Source of the DNA: Lachnospiraceae bacterium
GTDB lineage: Bacteria; Bacillota; Clostridia; Lachnospirales; Lachnospiraceae
Reading direction: 5' to 3'
DNA length: 57,215 nucleotides
Assembly (NCBI GenBank): GCA_030526195.1
Contig: JAUNDG010000016.1
Span: forward strand, 1-57,215
The notes beneath the pieces were generated by a model. The model ran no database searches. It was given only the letters and a program-made list of their open reading frames with translations, and was not told where the DNA came from. Of this stretch, positions 28,626 to 37,477 are shown piece after piece. Both the position numbers and the translations under genes were made by a program. The first letter of the stretch is position 1. Each line of letters opens with the position of its first letter.

Positions 28626-29946
28626 TCTGATTCCTCTGATCTTCGTTTAGCCCGATCAGGGCTTTCATCTCTCCCACCAGATAAAGACTGCCGATCACAA
28701 AGATCGTCCCGTCTCCTCTGCGGGCGAGGGCTTGATTCAGGGCGTCAGCCGCACCATCGCAGGGAACAGCCGCCACACCATTTTCATAAAAAAGTCGGCA
28801 CAGATCCTCAGGCTCTGCACCACGAGCACCTGCCACCTTCACTGTAAAGGCTGCCGTCACCGGCACTTTTTCCGTCAGCATCCGCAGCATCTGCGGGTAG
28901 TCCTTGTCCCCGGCCGCGCCGAAAATGACAAAGATGTCGCCGGTCAGTTTCATGGCCGAAACCGCCTCCGTAAAGGCTGCCATGCCATCGGGATTATGGG
29001 CCCCGTCGAGATAGAGACGGTCCGCCGCTTTCTCCATACGGCCTTCCCACTGCGTGCGGGCCAGAGCCGATAGCTGCACCTTTTCGGTGAGTCCCCGGAA
29101 AAAGTCAGGATCCTCTTCCTTCAATACCTCGGCGGCCGTCAGTGCCAGATGGGCATTGGCCGCTTCGTAGGGCGCCGGGAAGGGAATCCGACAGATCAAC
29201 GCTTCCCCCTTAGTCAGATGGGAAAATGTGAGGCCATCGCCATCCACCGTCTCGATCCGATAAGCCGCCGGATCCGCCGGCACACTCTGACAGCCAAGAC
29301 GCCGGGCCGCCGCCTCAATGACCGCTGCCGCTTCCTGATTATGGGCGTCATAGACCACGGGACGACCGGCCTTGATGATACCGGCTTTCTCCGCGGCAAT
29401 TTCCGGGATCGTGCTGCCAAGATAAGCGGTATGATCCAGGGCAATATTGGTGATCACGGATAATAAAGGAGCCTCCACCGCATTGGTGGCATCCAGGCGC
29501 CCGCCCAGTCCCGTTTCCAGGACCGCGATTGCCACACCGGCCTCCTCAAAAACCGTCATCGCCATCAGAAACAGATATTCAAAATAGCTGGGGCCGGGCT
29601 CGCCCTCCTCTTCCAGCGTGCGCACCATGGTCGCCACCCGCTCATAGGCCTTCACAAAGGCCGTCTCACTGATGGGACAGCCGTCGATCCGGATGCGTTC
29701 CCGGGTCGTCACAAGGTGCGGGGAAATGAAAAGCCCGCAGCGCAGACCGCTTTGCTTCAGCATTTCCGCCAGAAAGGCACAGACAGACCCTTTTCCGTTG
29801 GTGCCGGCCACATGAATGAGGCGACACGCTTTATCGGGAGACCCGAGGCGCCGAAGGCAGCCCCGGGTGTGCTCCTCAGAATTCTTTTTGGCAAACCTGA
29901 CCAGATCCTCGATCCGGTCGCAGGCTTCTTTATACGCGATAGGCAT
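28612..29946 (-). CDS. folC: folylpolyglutamate synthase/dihydrofolate synthase
   Basis: 444 residues of the Mur-ligase fold; adds glutamate to dihydropteroate or folates. The ATP site HVAGTNGKGS lies at about 45-54, with SPHLVTTRERIRIDG and LETGLGGRLDATN following and the C-terminal domain carrying LYLDGAHNPDG. The start lies 17 bp inside the valS end. Whether it has both activities cannot be told from sequence. Confidence 0.94.
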   Translation of the reverse strand: MPIAYKEACDRIEDLVRFAKKNSEEHTRGCLRRLGSPDKACRLIHVAGTNGKGSVCAFLAEMLKQSGLRCGLFISPHLVTTRERIRIDGCPISETAFVKAYERVATMVRTLEEEGEPGPSYFEYLFLMAMTVFEEAGVAIAVLETGLGGRLDATNAVEAPLLSVITNIALDHTAYLGSTIPEIAAEKAGIIKAGRPVVYDAHNQEAAAVIEAAARRLGCQSVPADPAAYRIETVDGDGLTFSHLTKGEALICRIPFPAPYEAANAHLALTAAEVLKEEDPDFFRGLTEKVQLSALARTQWEGRMEKAADRLYLDGAHNPDGMAAFTEAVSAMKLTGDIFVIFGAAGDKDYPQMLRMLTEKVPVTAAFTVKVAGARGAEPEDLCRLFYENGVAAVPCDGAADALNQALARRGDGTIFVIGSLYLVGEMKALIGLNEDQRNQNDQF

Positions 29947-32599
29947 TCAGCTGTTCTTCCAGTTTTTCCTTCATAGCCTTGTACTTGGCCAGCTTGTCGC
30001 GTTCGGCAGCCACCTTGGCTTCCGGCGCCTTGTTGACGAAGTTCGGGTTGTTCAGCATGCCTTCGCATCTCTTGATCTCGCCGTCCATCTTCTTGCTTTC
30101 AGCTTCCAGACGGGCGATCTCCTTTTCCTTATCCACCAGTTCATCCAGCGGGATGTAGGTGGTGGCGGTTGATGTGACAACAGAGACCGCATCGGCGGCG
30201 ATACCAGTCTTGTCGCTCTGAACGGTGACGGAACGGGCAAAGGCCATCCGGTTCAGGGAACCGAAGGTGGCGGCGATGGTCTTAAAGTCTTCGACAGCTT
30301 CCGCATTGGTACCCACGATCACCAGGTCAGTCTTGACGGAGGTCGGTACATTCATGGTCATACGGATATTACGGATACCCTTGATGACTTCGATGTACTG
30401 AGCCACCAGGCTCTCATCCTTCGGGAAGGCACGATCTTCACTGTACAGCGGCCAGGCGCTTGTCATGACGGTTTCTTCTTCCGGATGAAGTGTGCAGTAG
30501 ATTTCTTCTGTGATAAACGGCATATAGGGATGCAGCAGCTTCAGACCGTCGGACAGAACAGTTGTCAGAGTCCAGACAGCAGCATCAGCGGAGGCAGCGG
30601 CCTCGGCGCTCTCATCGCGGGCGGCCAGACGCGGCTTCACGATCTCGATGTACCAGTCGCAGAATTCATCCCACAGGAAGTCATGGATCTTCTGAACGGC
30701 AATGCCCAGTTCATACTTGTCCATGTTTTCGGTTGTTTCTTTGATGACCGTATTGATACGGGACAGGATCCAGCGGTCAGCCGGCAGCAGAGCGGCGGCA
30801 TCCGGTGTGGAAAGTCCGTTCTCCGGCATGTTCATCATGATGAAACGGGAAGCGTTCCAGATCTTGTTGGCAAAGTTACGGCTGGCTTCCACCTGTTCCC
30901 AGTAGAAACGCATATCGTTGCCCGGGGCGTTACCTGTCACCAGGGTCAGACGCAGGGCATCGGCGCCGTACTTGTCGATAACTTCCAGTGGATCGATACC
31001 GTTGCCCAGAGACTTACTCATCTTCCGGCCCTGGGAGTCACGGACCAGACCGTGGATCAGGACATGATGGAAGGGGCACTTGCCGGTCTGCTCGATACCG
31101 GAGAAGACCATACGGATGACCCAGAAGAAAATGATATCGTAGCCTGTGACCAGCACGTCTGTCGGATAGAAGTAATCCAGTTCCGGTGTCTTGTCCGGCC
31201 AGCCCAGTGTTGAGAAAGGCCACAGAGCGGAGCTGAACCAGGTATCCAGAGTATCCGGATCCTGTGTCACATGCTGACCGCCGCAGTGCGGACAAATCTT
31301 GACGGCTTCACGGGAAACGGTGGTCTTACCGCAATCCGGGCAGTCATAAGCCGGGATCCGGTGACCCCACCACAGCTGACGGGAAATACACCAGTCGTGG
31401 ATGTTGTTGAGCCAGTTCATGTAGATTTTGTCAAAGCGTTCCGGCACGAAGGTCAGATCGCCTGATTTCAGAGCATCGATGGCACCCTTGGCCATCTCGT
31501 CCATCTTGACGAACCACTGCTGCTTGACCATCGGCTCGATGGTGGTGCCGCAGCGATCGTGTGTACCGACGGCGTGAGTATGGGGCACGATCTTCACCAG
31601 AAGGCCCAGAGCCTCCAGATCGGCCACCATAGCCTTACGGGCTTCATAGCGGTCCATGCCGGCATATTTGCCGCACAGATTGTTCATGGTGGCATCATCG
31701 TTCATGATGCAGATTTCTTCCAGGTTGTGGCGTTTGCCCACCTCAAAGTCGTTGGGGTCGTGAGCCGGTGTGATCTTCACGCAGCCGGTTCCGAATTCCT
31801 TATCAACATATTCATCGGCGATGACCGGGATCTCACGATCTGTCAGCGGCAGCTTCAGCATCTTGCCGACAATGTCTTTATAACGGTCATCCTCCGGGTT
31901 AACAGCCACAGCGGTATCACCCAGCAGCGTTTCCGGACGTGTGGTGGCGATTTCCACAAAGCGGCCCTCTTCGCCGACCACCGGATAATTGATGTGCCAG
32001 AAGGAGCCGTTCTGATCTTCATGCTCAACCTCGGCATCGGAAATGGTGGTCTTGCAGACCGGGCACCAGTTGATGATCTTGGAGCCTTTGTAGATATAGC
32101 CTTTTTCATACAGGCGAATGAAAACTTCCTGAACAGCCTTGCTGCAGCCCTCATCCATGGTGAAGCGTTCCTTATCCCAGTCGGCTGAAGAACCCATCTT
32201 GTGCAGCTGATTGATGATACGGCCGCCGTATTCTTTACGCCATTCCCAGCAATGCTTCAGGAACTCATCACGACCGATCTCATCCTTGTCGATACCCTGT
32301 TTTCTTAAATGGTCGATAACCTTGACCTCTGTGGCGATGGCGGCATGGTCTGTGCCCGGCTGCCACAGGGCTTCATAACCCTGCATCCGTTTCCAGCGGA
32401 TCAGGATATCCTGCAGTGTGTTATCAAGAGCGTGACCCATGTGCAGCTGGCCCGTGATGTTGGGCGGCGGCATCACAATGGTAAACGGTTTTTTATCAGG
32501 ATTGACCTTAGCGCTGAAATAACCGCCGTCCAGCCATTTCTGATACAGGCTGTCCTCCAGGCCCTTCGGATCATAGGTCTTTGCCAATTCTTTTCTCAT
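29930..32599 (-). CDS. valS: valyl-tRNA synthetase
   Basis: 889 residues, class Ia. The HIGH motif appears as HMGH at 53-56 in PPPNITGQLHMGHALDN, the KMSKS motif in GRKMSKSLGNG, and the C-terminal tRNA-binding coiled coil in KEKEIARLEAESKKMDGEI. An editing domain is present (TTRPETLLGDTAVAVNPED). Transcribed with telA upstream (16-bp gap) and folC downstream. No T-box is seen before it. Confidence 0.97.
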   Translation of the reverse strand: MRKELAKTYDPKGLEDSLYQKWLDGGYFSAKVNPDKKPFTIVMPPPNITGQLHMGHALDNTLQDILIRWKRMQGYEALWQPGTDHAAIATEVKVIDHLRKQGIDKDEIGRDEFLKHCWEWRKEYGGRIINQLHKMGSSADWDKERFTMDEGCSKAVQEVFIRLYEKGYIYKGSKIINWCPVCKTTISDAEVEHEDQNGSFWHINYPVVGEEGRFVEIATTRPETLLGDTAVAVNPEDDRYKDIVGKMLKLPLTDREIPVIADEYVDKEFGTGCVKITPAHDPNDFEVGKRHNLEEICIMNDDATMNNLCGKYAGMDRYEARKAMVADLEALGLLVKIVPHTHAVGTHDRCGTTIEPMVKQQWFVKMDEMAKGAIDALKSGDLTFVPERFDKIYMNWLNNIHDWCISRQLWWGHRIPAYDCPDCGKTTVSREAVKICPHCGGQHVTQDPDTLDTWFSSALWPFSTLGWPDKTPELDYFYPTDVLVTGYDIIFFWVIRMVFSGIEQTGKCPFHHVLIHGLVRDSQGRKMSKSLGNGIDPLEVIDKYGADALRLTLVTGNAPGNDMRFYWEQVEASRNFANKIWNASRFIMMNMPENGLSTPDAAALLPADRWILSRINTVIKETTENMDKYELGIAVQKIHDFLWDEFCDWYIEIVKPRLAARDESAEAAASADAAVWTLTTVLSDGLKLLHPYMPFITEEIYCTLHPEEETVMTSAWPLYSEDRAFPKDESLVAQYIEVIKGIRNIRMTMNVPTSVKTDLVIVGTNAEAVEDFKTIAATFGSLNRMAFARSVTVQSDKTGIAADAVSVVTSTATTYIPLDELVDKEKEIARLEAESKKMDGEIKRCEGMLNNPNFVNKAPEAKVAAERDKLAKYKAMKEKLEEQLNAYRV

Positions 32600-32615
32600 G
32601 AGTGAAATACCCCTT

Positions 32616-33821
32616 TTATGTTAAATTCTGTCTCATAGTGAGCAGTTTATTTTTCAGTTCATTTTCCATATTGCGCAGCTCGACTTCAGCCTGAGCTCTC
32701 TTCTCACGGCCTTCGTTCTGGATACGGGCCACTTCATCCAGTGTGGAAATGAGTGTCTCGTTGGTATGGCGCAGTGTTTCCATATCCACAATGCCCCGTT
32801 CGGAGGCCTGTGCCGTCTCGATGGTGGCCTGTTTCAGCTTGTCTGCATTGGACTGCAGGAGCTTGTTGGTCATAGCGTTGACCTCAGCCTCCGCCTTGGC
32901 GGCTCTGGTGGAATCCTCCAGGCCCATGGTGATGAGCATCTGGTTCTTCCACAGCGGGATGGTGTTCACCAGGGTGGAGTTGATCTTCTCCACCATCATG
33001 GTGTCATTGCTCTGGATCATACGGATCTGAGGCGCTGTCTGAATGGAGACCATACGGGTCAGTTCAAGATCATAGAGCTTCTTTTCAAAGCGGGTGATCT
33101 GATCCTCCATATCTCTGGCAGCCTGCGCATCCTCGGCCAGACCTGAGGCCTGTGCCTTGGCCTTGGCAGCCGGCAGTTCCTCATTGATGGCCATTTCCAG
33201 TTTCTTCTTACCGGCCAGGATGTACATGGTCAGTTCTTTGTAGTAAGCCAGGTTGGTGGCATACATCTTATCCATGATGGCCACATCCTTCATCAGGACC
33301 AGCTTATGCTTCTCAAGGGCCGCCACAACCTTCTCCACGTTACTGGAAGCCTTGTCGTACTTGGCCTTCATTTCCGTCATGCGCTTCTCCGGCTTCTTGA
33401 AAAGAGAGTGGAAGAAACCGCCCTCTTCCGCATCCGGATCCACATCCTTCAGAGTCACGATGACGCTGCCCAGCATATCGCCCACTTCGCCCAGGTCACG
33501 GGTCTTGACATTTTCAAGAGCCGCATCGGAGAAATCGGCCATCTTCTTCTGGGTGCCGGCGCCATACTGAATGATGGCGTTGGTATCGGCCAGATCAATC
33601 TGCTTCGCAAATGACTCGACCTGCTGTTTCTCACTGTCGGAGAGCATGGAGTCATCCACTTTAATGTCCTTCAGGACTTCCTTGCGTTCCTCCTGCACCG
33701 GAGCCGGATCGCCGAAGCTTAAGGTCGGGGCTTCCGGAGCGGCTTCAAAGGCAAAGGCGCCCTGCTGTAATTCGCTGTTTAAAGTTTCAACTTCTTTCAG
33801 GATATCATTTTCATTTGCCAT
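32616..33821 (-). CDS. TelA-family protein (toxic anion resistance family)
   Basis: 401 residues from MANENDILKEVETLNSE at 33821, preceded by GGAGG. Mostly helical; family segments include PLWKNQMLITMGLEDSTRA and TNETLISTLDEVARIQ. TelA homologues were named for tellurite resistance but are widespread in stress-related clusters and their real role is unclear. Its neighbour encodes an XpaC-like protein, a recurrent TelA partner. Confidence 0.88.
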   Translation of the reverse strand: MANENDILKEVETLNSELQQGAFAFEAAPEAPTLSFGDPAPVQEERKEVLKDIKVDDSMLSDSEKQQVESFAKQIDLADTNAIIQYGAGTQKKMADFSDAALENVKTRDLGEVGDMLGSVIVTLKDVDPDAEEGGFFHSLFKKPEKRMTEMKAKYDKASSNVEKVVAALEKHKLVLMKDVAIMDKMYATNLAYYKELTMYILAGKKKLEMAINEELPAAKAKAQASGLAEDAQAARDMEDQITRFEKKLYDLELTRMVSIQTAPQIRMIQSNDTMMVEKINSTLVNTIPLWKNQMLITMGLEDSTRAAKAEAEVNAMTNKLLQSNADKLKQATIETAQASERGIVDMETLRHTNETLISTLDEVARIQNEGREKRAQAEVELRNMENELKNKLLTMRQNLT

Positions 33822-33941
33822 GAGGTTTCCTCCTGTATCGTGAGGGTGCATCCGGCACCCCTGTCATGTGAACTTATGAATAAAGCGGATACCCGTACCC
33901 CCCACATCGGGCTCTGCAGCTTTGAAGCGGGAGGATGCTTG

Positions 33942-35351
33942 CTATCGTTCCGTTTTGTGAAACTGCAGGACGGGTTCCTGCTCGTGCTGCCGGATCTGTT
34001 CATTCAGTTCCTGAAGGGTGGGCCCGTTCTCCCATTCCCCCTCCGGCATCACTTCCGCATTGAGTTCGCCGGGGGTAAGCCCCTGCTGTCTCATGACGGT
34101 CTTCATAACGGCGATGTCCGAGGACAGATCCACCGCATCCGCTTCAAAGAAGCTATCCAGCAGCTTTTCGAAGGCGGTGTTGATGATGTCGAGAGAATTC
34201 TCGATCTCTGCCCGGGCTGTCTTGATATTGTCCCCCTGCACCGGCTGAGCGCTCAGCTCCCGGTAAGCTGTCAGCAGCTTATCCGTGGTGGGCAGGTAAT
34301 AATCCATCAGCATGTTGAGCCGACGCCCCAGGGTCGGATCTTTTTTCACTTCTTTGAAAATACGGTCCACGATGAGCTCCATGTGGCTGAGCTTCTCTGT
34401 GATCACCGGATCCGGAATGGCGTCGTTGTGCGCCCGGATCTCCTTTACATAACGGCGACCGTTCTTGATCATGGTCACCACCTCGGGATCGATACCGGCA
34501 AATTCGGCATCCGCCTCGTCCCGGCGCTTCTGCTCTGCTGCCTTGTCCTCCTGGATGTTGAGATACTGACGATACATCTCATCCGAGGCCATGAAGGTCT
34601 TCTCATCCGCATCAAAGTGCCCCTGAGGGAACACCTTCTGCTGTGTCAGCGCCTTCAGTTCTTCCACTGTCTTTTTTTCAGAAAGATTCACCGCTTTGGC
34701 CAGATCCTTCACATTGGCGTAATGCTTATCGCCCAGAACCTTGATATACTGACTCACCCGTTTGGCTTTCCGGCCGCCCAGGAGTCCGGCGATGCCCGCC
34801 GCCCCCGCTGCCAGAGCAGGGATGAGGAGTGTGCCGCCCACCAGCTTCAAAATGCCGCCGCCCAGTACCATGCCCAGAAGACCCGGAATCCCCATGACCC
34901 CAAGGCCCACAAAACCGGCGATGGTGAGCAATGTCCAGCCCGTGGTGGAGGGCTTTTTGTAAAGACTTGTTGTCTTCGTCTTCGCACTTGTGTAACGCTG
35001 AGCACTTTGCACCTTCTGCCCGTAGGCCGCGCCGGTGCCCTGCGGCATGTTGCCGCTGTTCCAGCTGTTGCCGTAACCGGTGTAACGACCGTTCCCGTTA
35101 TAGGCCGGCCCCCGGTTTGACGGTCCGCTGCCGCGCTTTTGTCCGTCCGGCTTCTGCGTGCTGCCGCCGGGCTTCACCTGCGGTCCGCTGCTCTGCGGTC
35201 CCCCGGCAGTCCGGGATGACAGGTTCGATTTATCAACATTTTTGAAAATGTCCCCGAGCTCGCGGCTCAGGCCCAGGAAATCCTGCCGGCTGACAGCTTC
35301 GTCAACCGCATCTATCGCTTTGGAAATACCATCCAGTACATCATCGATCAT
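33942..35351 (-). CDS. XpaC-like membrane protein
   Basis: 469 residues. A Gly/Ser/Asn/Pro-rich low-complexity stretch (50-115) precedes a hydrophobic region (about 138-193) with two to three membrane segments, then a long helical cytoplasmic domain. Its C-terminal part (AYRELSAQPVQGDNIKTARA onward) matches the family called 5-bromo-4-chloroindolyl phosphate hydrolysis protein, a historical name. Paired with telA, so a joint membrane-associated stress function is likely. Confidence 0.8.
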   Translation of the reverse strand: MIDDVLDGISKAIDAVDEAVSRQDFLGLSRELGDIFKNVDKSNLSSRTAGGPQSSGPQVKPGGSTQKPDGQKRGSGPSNRGPAYNGNGRYTGYGNSWNSGNMPQGTGAAYGQKVQSAQRYTSAKTKTTSLYKKPSTTGWTLLTIAGFVGLGVMGIPGLLGMVLGGGILKLVGGTLLIPALAAGAAGIAGLLGGRKAKRVSQYIKVLGDKHYANVKDLAKAVNLSEKKTVEELKALTQQKVFPQGHFDADEKTFMASDEMYRQYLNIQEDKAAEQKRRDEADAEFAGIDPEVVTMIKNGRRYVKEIRAHNDAIPDPVITEKLSHMELIVDRIFKEVKKDPTLGRRLNMLMDYYLPTTDKLLTAYRELSAQPVQGDNIKTARAEIENSLDIINTAFEKLLDSFFEADAVDLSSDIAVMKTVMRQQGLTPGELNAEVMPEGEWENGPTLQELNEQIRQHEQEPVLQFHKTER

Positions 35352-35468
35352 ACTGTCACCTTCTTTTTAAGAAAATGGTGTTCCCGGGGGCCGTTCCGTT
35401 CCGGCCGTTCCCCCGCTGCGGTGACCCGGCTAAACGGTTCCGGGGCCGGCAGCGCCATTTTCATAAGC

Positions 35469-35813
35469 TTACATATAGAAAATGATAATACCGGCAATAA
35501 TGAGGATATTGCCGAGGATCTTCTTCCGGGTAATCTTTTCCCCGAAGAACACAAAGCTTAAGAATACCACCCAGATATTGCCGATGGATTCCATAACCGG
35601 GCCGTTTTTGTATTCCACACCCTTGGAATAGGCGTAGATGTTCATGAACATCCCGAGAAACATGATGAGGTAGCCCCCGATGACCTTGATATTCAGGTAC
35701 TCCTTCAGGAAGCTGCCGTGCTGCTCCATGGCGCTCTTCTTCAGCAGAATCTGCGCAAAGGAAGCAATGGTTGAGGACAGGGCGATCACCAGGATCCAGG
35801 GATTAGCCAGCAT
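35469..35813 (-). CDS. half-size DMT/EamA-type transporter subunit B
   Basis: 114 residues with four predicted membrane helices. The C-terminal PVMESIGNIWVVFLSFVFFG plus EKITRKKILGNILIIAGIII is the half-repeat of drug/metabolite transporters. It overlaps the upstream gene by 11 bp. Two 4-helix proteins encoded in tandem suggest a heterodimer, as in ArnE/ArnF-like or paired SMR exporters. Substrate unknown. Confidence 0.8.
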   Translation of the reverse strand: MLANPWILVIALSSTIASFAQILLKKSAMEQHGSFLKEYLNIKVIGGYLIMFLGMFMNIYAYSKGVEYKNGPVMESIGNIWVVFLSFVFFGEKITRKKILGNILIIAGIIIFYM

Positions 35814-36186
35814 CGCTGTTCACCAGTAAAATCCCGACGAAGATCACCACAACACCGATGATATTCTTGACCGAGATCCCTTCCCCAAAGATCAGGCATG
35901 CCCACAGCATTGACCAGAAGATCGCAAAGGCCCTGTTTGCATATGCGATCGACAGATCAAAGCGTTTGATGATCTGCTGCCAGAATAAGGCGTAAAAACC
36001 GAGGCAGCACACCTCCAGAAAAATCCATAAAAGCCAGCCGAAAGAAAAGGCTTCATAATTGGCCGTCATCTTGGAACAGATGCCGGAGCCGGTGTAGACG
36101 ATTACCCCTGCCTGAATCATCAGCAGTGATAACAGGGTGATCTTTTTCTTTTCGGGCTGAAGCTTTTCAGTTGTCATATCCGACAT
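35803..36186 (-). CDS. half-size DMT/EamA-type transporter subunit A
   Basis: 127 residues from MSDMTTEKLQPEKKK at 36186, where GGGGGAAG lies upstream; a start 3 codons earlier is possible. Four helices, with SIAYANRAFAIFWSMLWACL and FGEGISVKNIIGVVVIFVGI typical of the DMT half-repeat. Forms a translationally coupled pair with the next gene and diverges from the S1-domain gene. Confidence 0.8.
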   Translation of the reverse strand: MSDMTTEKLQPEKKKITLLSLLMIQAGVIVYTGSGICSKMTANYEAFSFGWLLWIFLEVCCLGFYALFWQQIIKRFDLSIAYANRAFAIFWSMLWACLIFGEGISVKNIIGVVVIFVGILLVNSDAG

Positions 36187-36342
36187 TAAGAACACTTCCC
36201 CCTTTTACATACTACGATACATCATATCATAGAAACGATAAAATAAAAATACTTCTCCTCCCAACATCAAAATATGATACACTCAAAATCAGACAGGCCC
36301 TGCTGCGGCAGGCTGCCATATTATGTCAATCGGAGGACTATC

Positions 36343-37248
36343 ATGACAGAATCAATGGACGATTACAAAGACTTACTGGACGCCACATTCCGCGTCATCA
36401 ATGAAGGTGACCTGGTCTCCTGCACCGTTGTGGGCATTGCCGACACCGAGGTGACCGTGGACTTAAACTACAGCTGTGCCGGCGTGATCCGCGGCGATCA
36501 GCTCAGCGGCGACCCCTCATTTTCTATCAAGGCTGACATACAGATCGGCGATACCTTTGATGCTGTCGTGATCCGTCAGGATGACGGCCGGGGCAATCTG
36601 CTGCTGTCCAAGAAAGCTGCCGATGAGGAGCTGTCCTGGGATCGCTTTGCGAAAATGATGGATGAGAAGATCGCCGTGCCGATGAAGATCACCGAAGCGG
36701 TCAAGGCCGGTGTCATCGGCTATGTGGAAGGCAGCCGTGTCTTCGTGCCCGCCTCCAAGATCGCGCTTGAGTTTGTGGAAAATACAGAGGACTGGGTGGG
36801 CAAGACCATTCCCGTCCGTTTCATCACCGTGGATCCCGAAGAGAAGCGCCTGGTGGCCAGCTCCCGGGATGTGCTGCGGGACATGGCCGCTGCCGACAAA
36901 GCCCTGAAGATCTCCAATCTTGAAGTCGGGCTTGTGACAGAGGGCAAGGTGGAATCCCTGCAGCCCTACGGTGCCTTTGTCAACATCGGCAACGGGCTCG
37001 ACGGTCTGGTTCACATCTCCCAGATCACATCCATGAAGCGCCTGAAACACCCGAAGGAAGCACTGGCTGTGGGTGACACCGTGAAGGTAAAGGTCATCGC
37101 TGTGAAGGACGGCAAGATTTCCCTGTCCATGAAGGATCTGGAGGAAAAGGAAGCCGAAGAGATCACAGAAGAAACCGTGGAAATCCCGGAAAGCGAAGAC
37201 CTGACCATGAGCCTGGGCTCTCTTCTGAAGGGTCTTAAACTGTACTAA
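36343..37248 (+). CDS. S1-domain RNA-binding protein
   Basis: 301 residues from the ATG at 36343 (GGAGG 7 nt before); the frame is open further upstream but without a ribosome site. Three S1-type OB folds: about 15-85 (EGDLVSCTVVGIADTEVTVD), 100-175, and a best-conserved one at 190-265 (VGLVTEGKVESLQPYGAFVN, GLDGLVHISQI). It resembles short RpsA-like proteins of Firmicutes, which are not true ribosomal S1. Probably a general mRNA-binding translation factor. Confidence 0.88.
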   Translation: MTESMDDYKDLLDATFRVINEGDLVSCTVVGIADTEVTVDLNYSCAGVIRGDQLSGDPSFSIKADIQIGDTFDAVVIRQDDGRGNLLLSKKAADEELSWDRFAKMMDEKIAVPMKITEAVKAGVIGYVEGSRVFVPASKIALEFVENTEDWVGKTIPVRFITVDPEEKRLVASSRDVLRDMAAADKALKISNLEVGLVTEGKVESLQPYGAFVNIGNGLDGLVHISQITSMKRLKHPKEALAVGDTVKVKVIAVKDGKISLSMKDLEEKEAEEITEETVEIPESEDLTMSLGSLLKGLKLY

Positions 37249-37294
37249 TCAGGTGTCATTTCACCGCACGATCAGATATAGAACTATCGCAATT

Positions 37295-37326
37295 AGAGGT
37301 CGGCAACCCATGCCGGCCTCTTTTTT
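37295..37326 (+). terminator. terminator after the S1-domain gene
   Basis: AGAGGTCGGCA accca TGCCGGCCTCT followed by T(6) on the plus strand, 46 bp after the stop. Confidence 0.88.
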
Positions 37327-37343
37327 CATGCCCACCGATCCGT

Positions 37344-37433
37344 CTGTGACCCCCGCCACTATGGGCTTAAAGCATCGATGCGCGGCTGTCAGGCGCATCA
37401 TCACTGTGACCCCCGCCACCATGGGATTAAAAA
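37344..37433. repeat. direct repeat with 60-bp period between convergent genes
   Basis: CTGTGACCCCCGCCAC(T/C)ATGGG(C/A)TTAAA occurs at 37344 and again exactly 60 bp later at 37404, with unrelated sequence between. It lies between the S1-gene and secA terminators. The plus-strand frame through it would encode VTPATMGLK twice, but no ribosome site supports a gene. Confidence 0.6.
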
Positions 37434-37463
37434 ATGAGCCGGCCTTAAGCCGACTCATTTTCT
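37425..37463 (-). terminator. terminator after secA
   Basis: On the minus strand AAAATGAGTCGGC and GCCGGCTCATTTT form an imperfect long stem followed by T residues, about 15 bp past the secA stop. Confidence 0.85.
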
Positions 37464-37477
37464 AAACATATTCAGGA

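Noticed and set aside
33840-35120. 426-codon open frame opposite the xpaC-like gene
   Set aside because: His/Leu/Gly-rich shadow of the minus-strand gene; no start signal or domain.
35803-35813. Frameshift splitting one DMT transporter gene
   Set aside because: Together the parts give only eight helices, each has a complete half-repeat and plausible start, so a two-gene pair is more likely.
37253-37465. Small ORF containing VTPATMGLK twice
   Set aside because: Starts in the 3' region of the S1-domain gene, crosses its terminator, and has no ribosome site; the repetition is explained by the DNA repeat.
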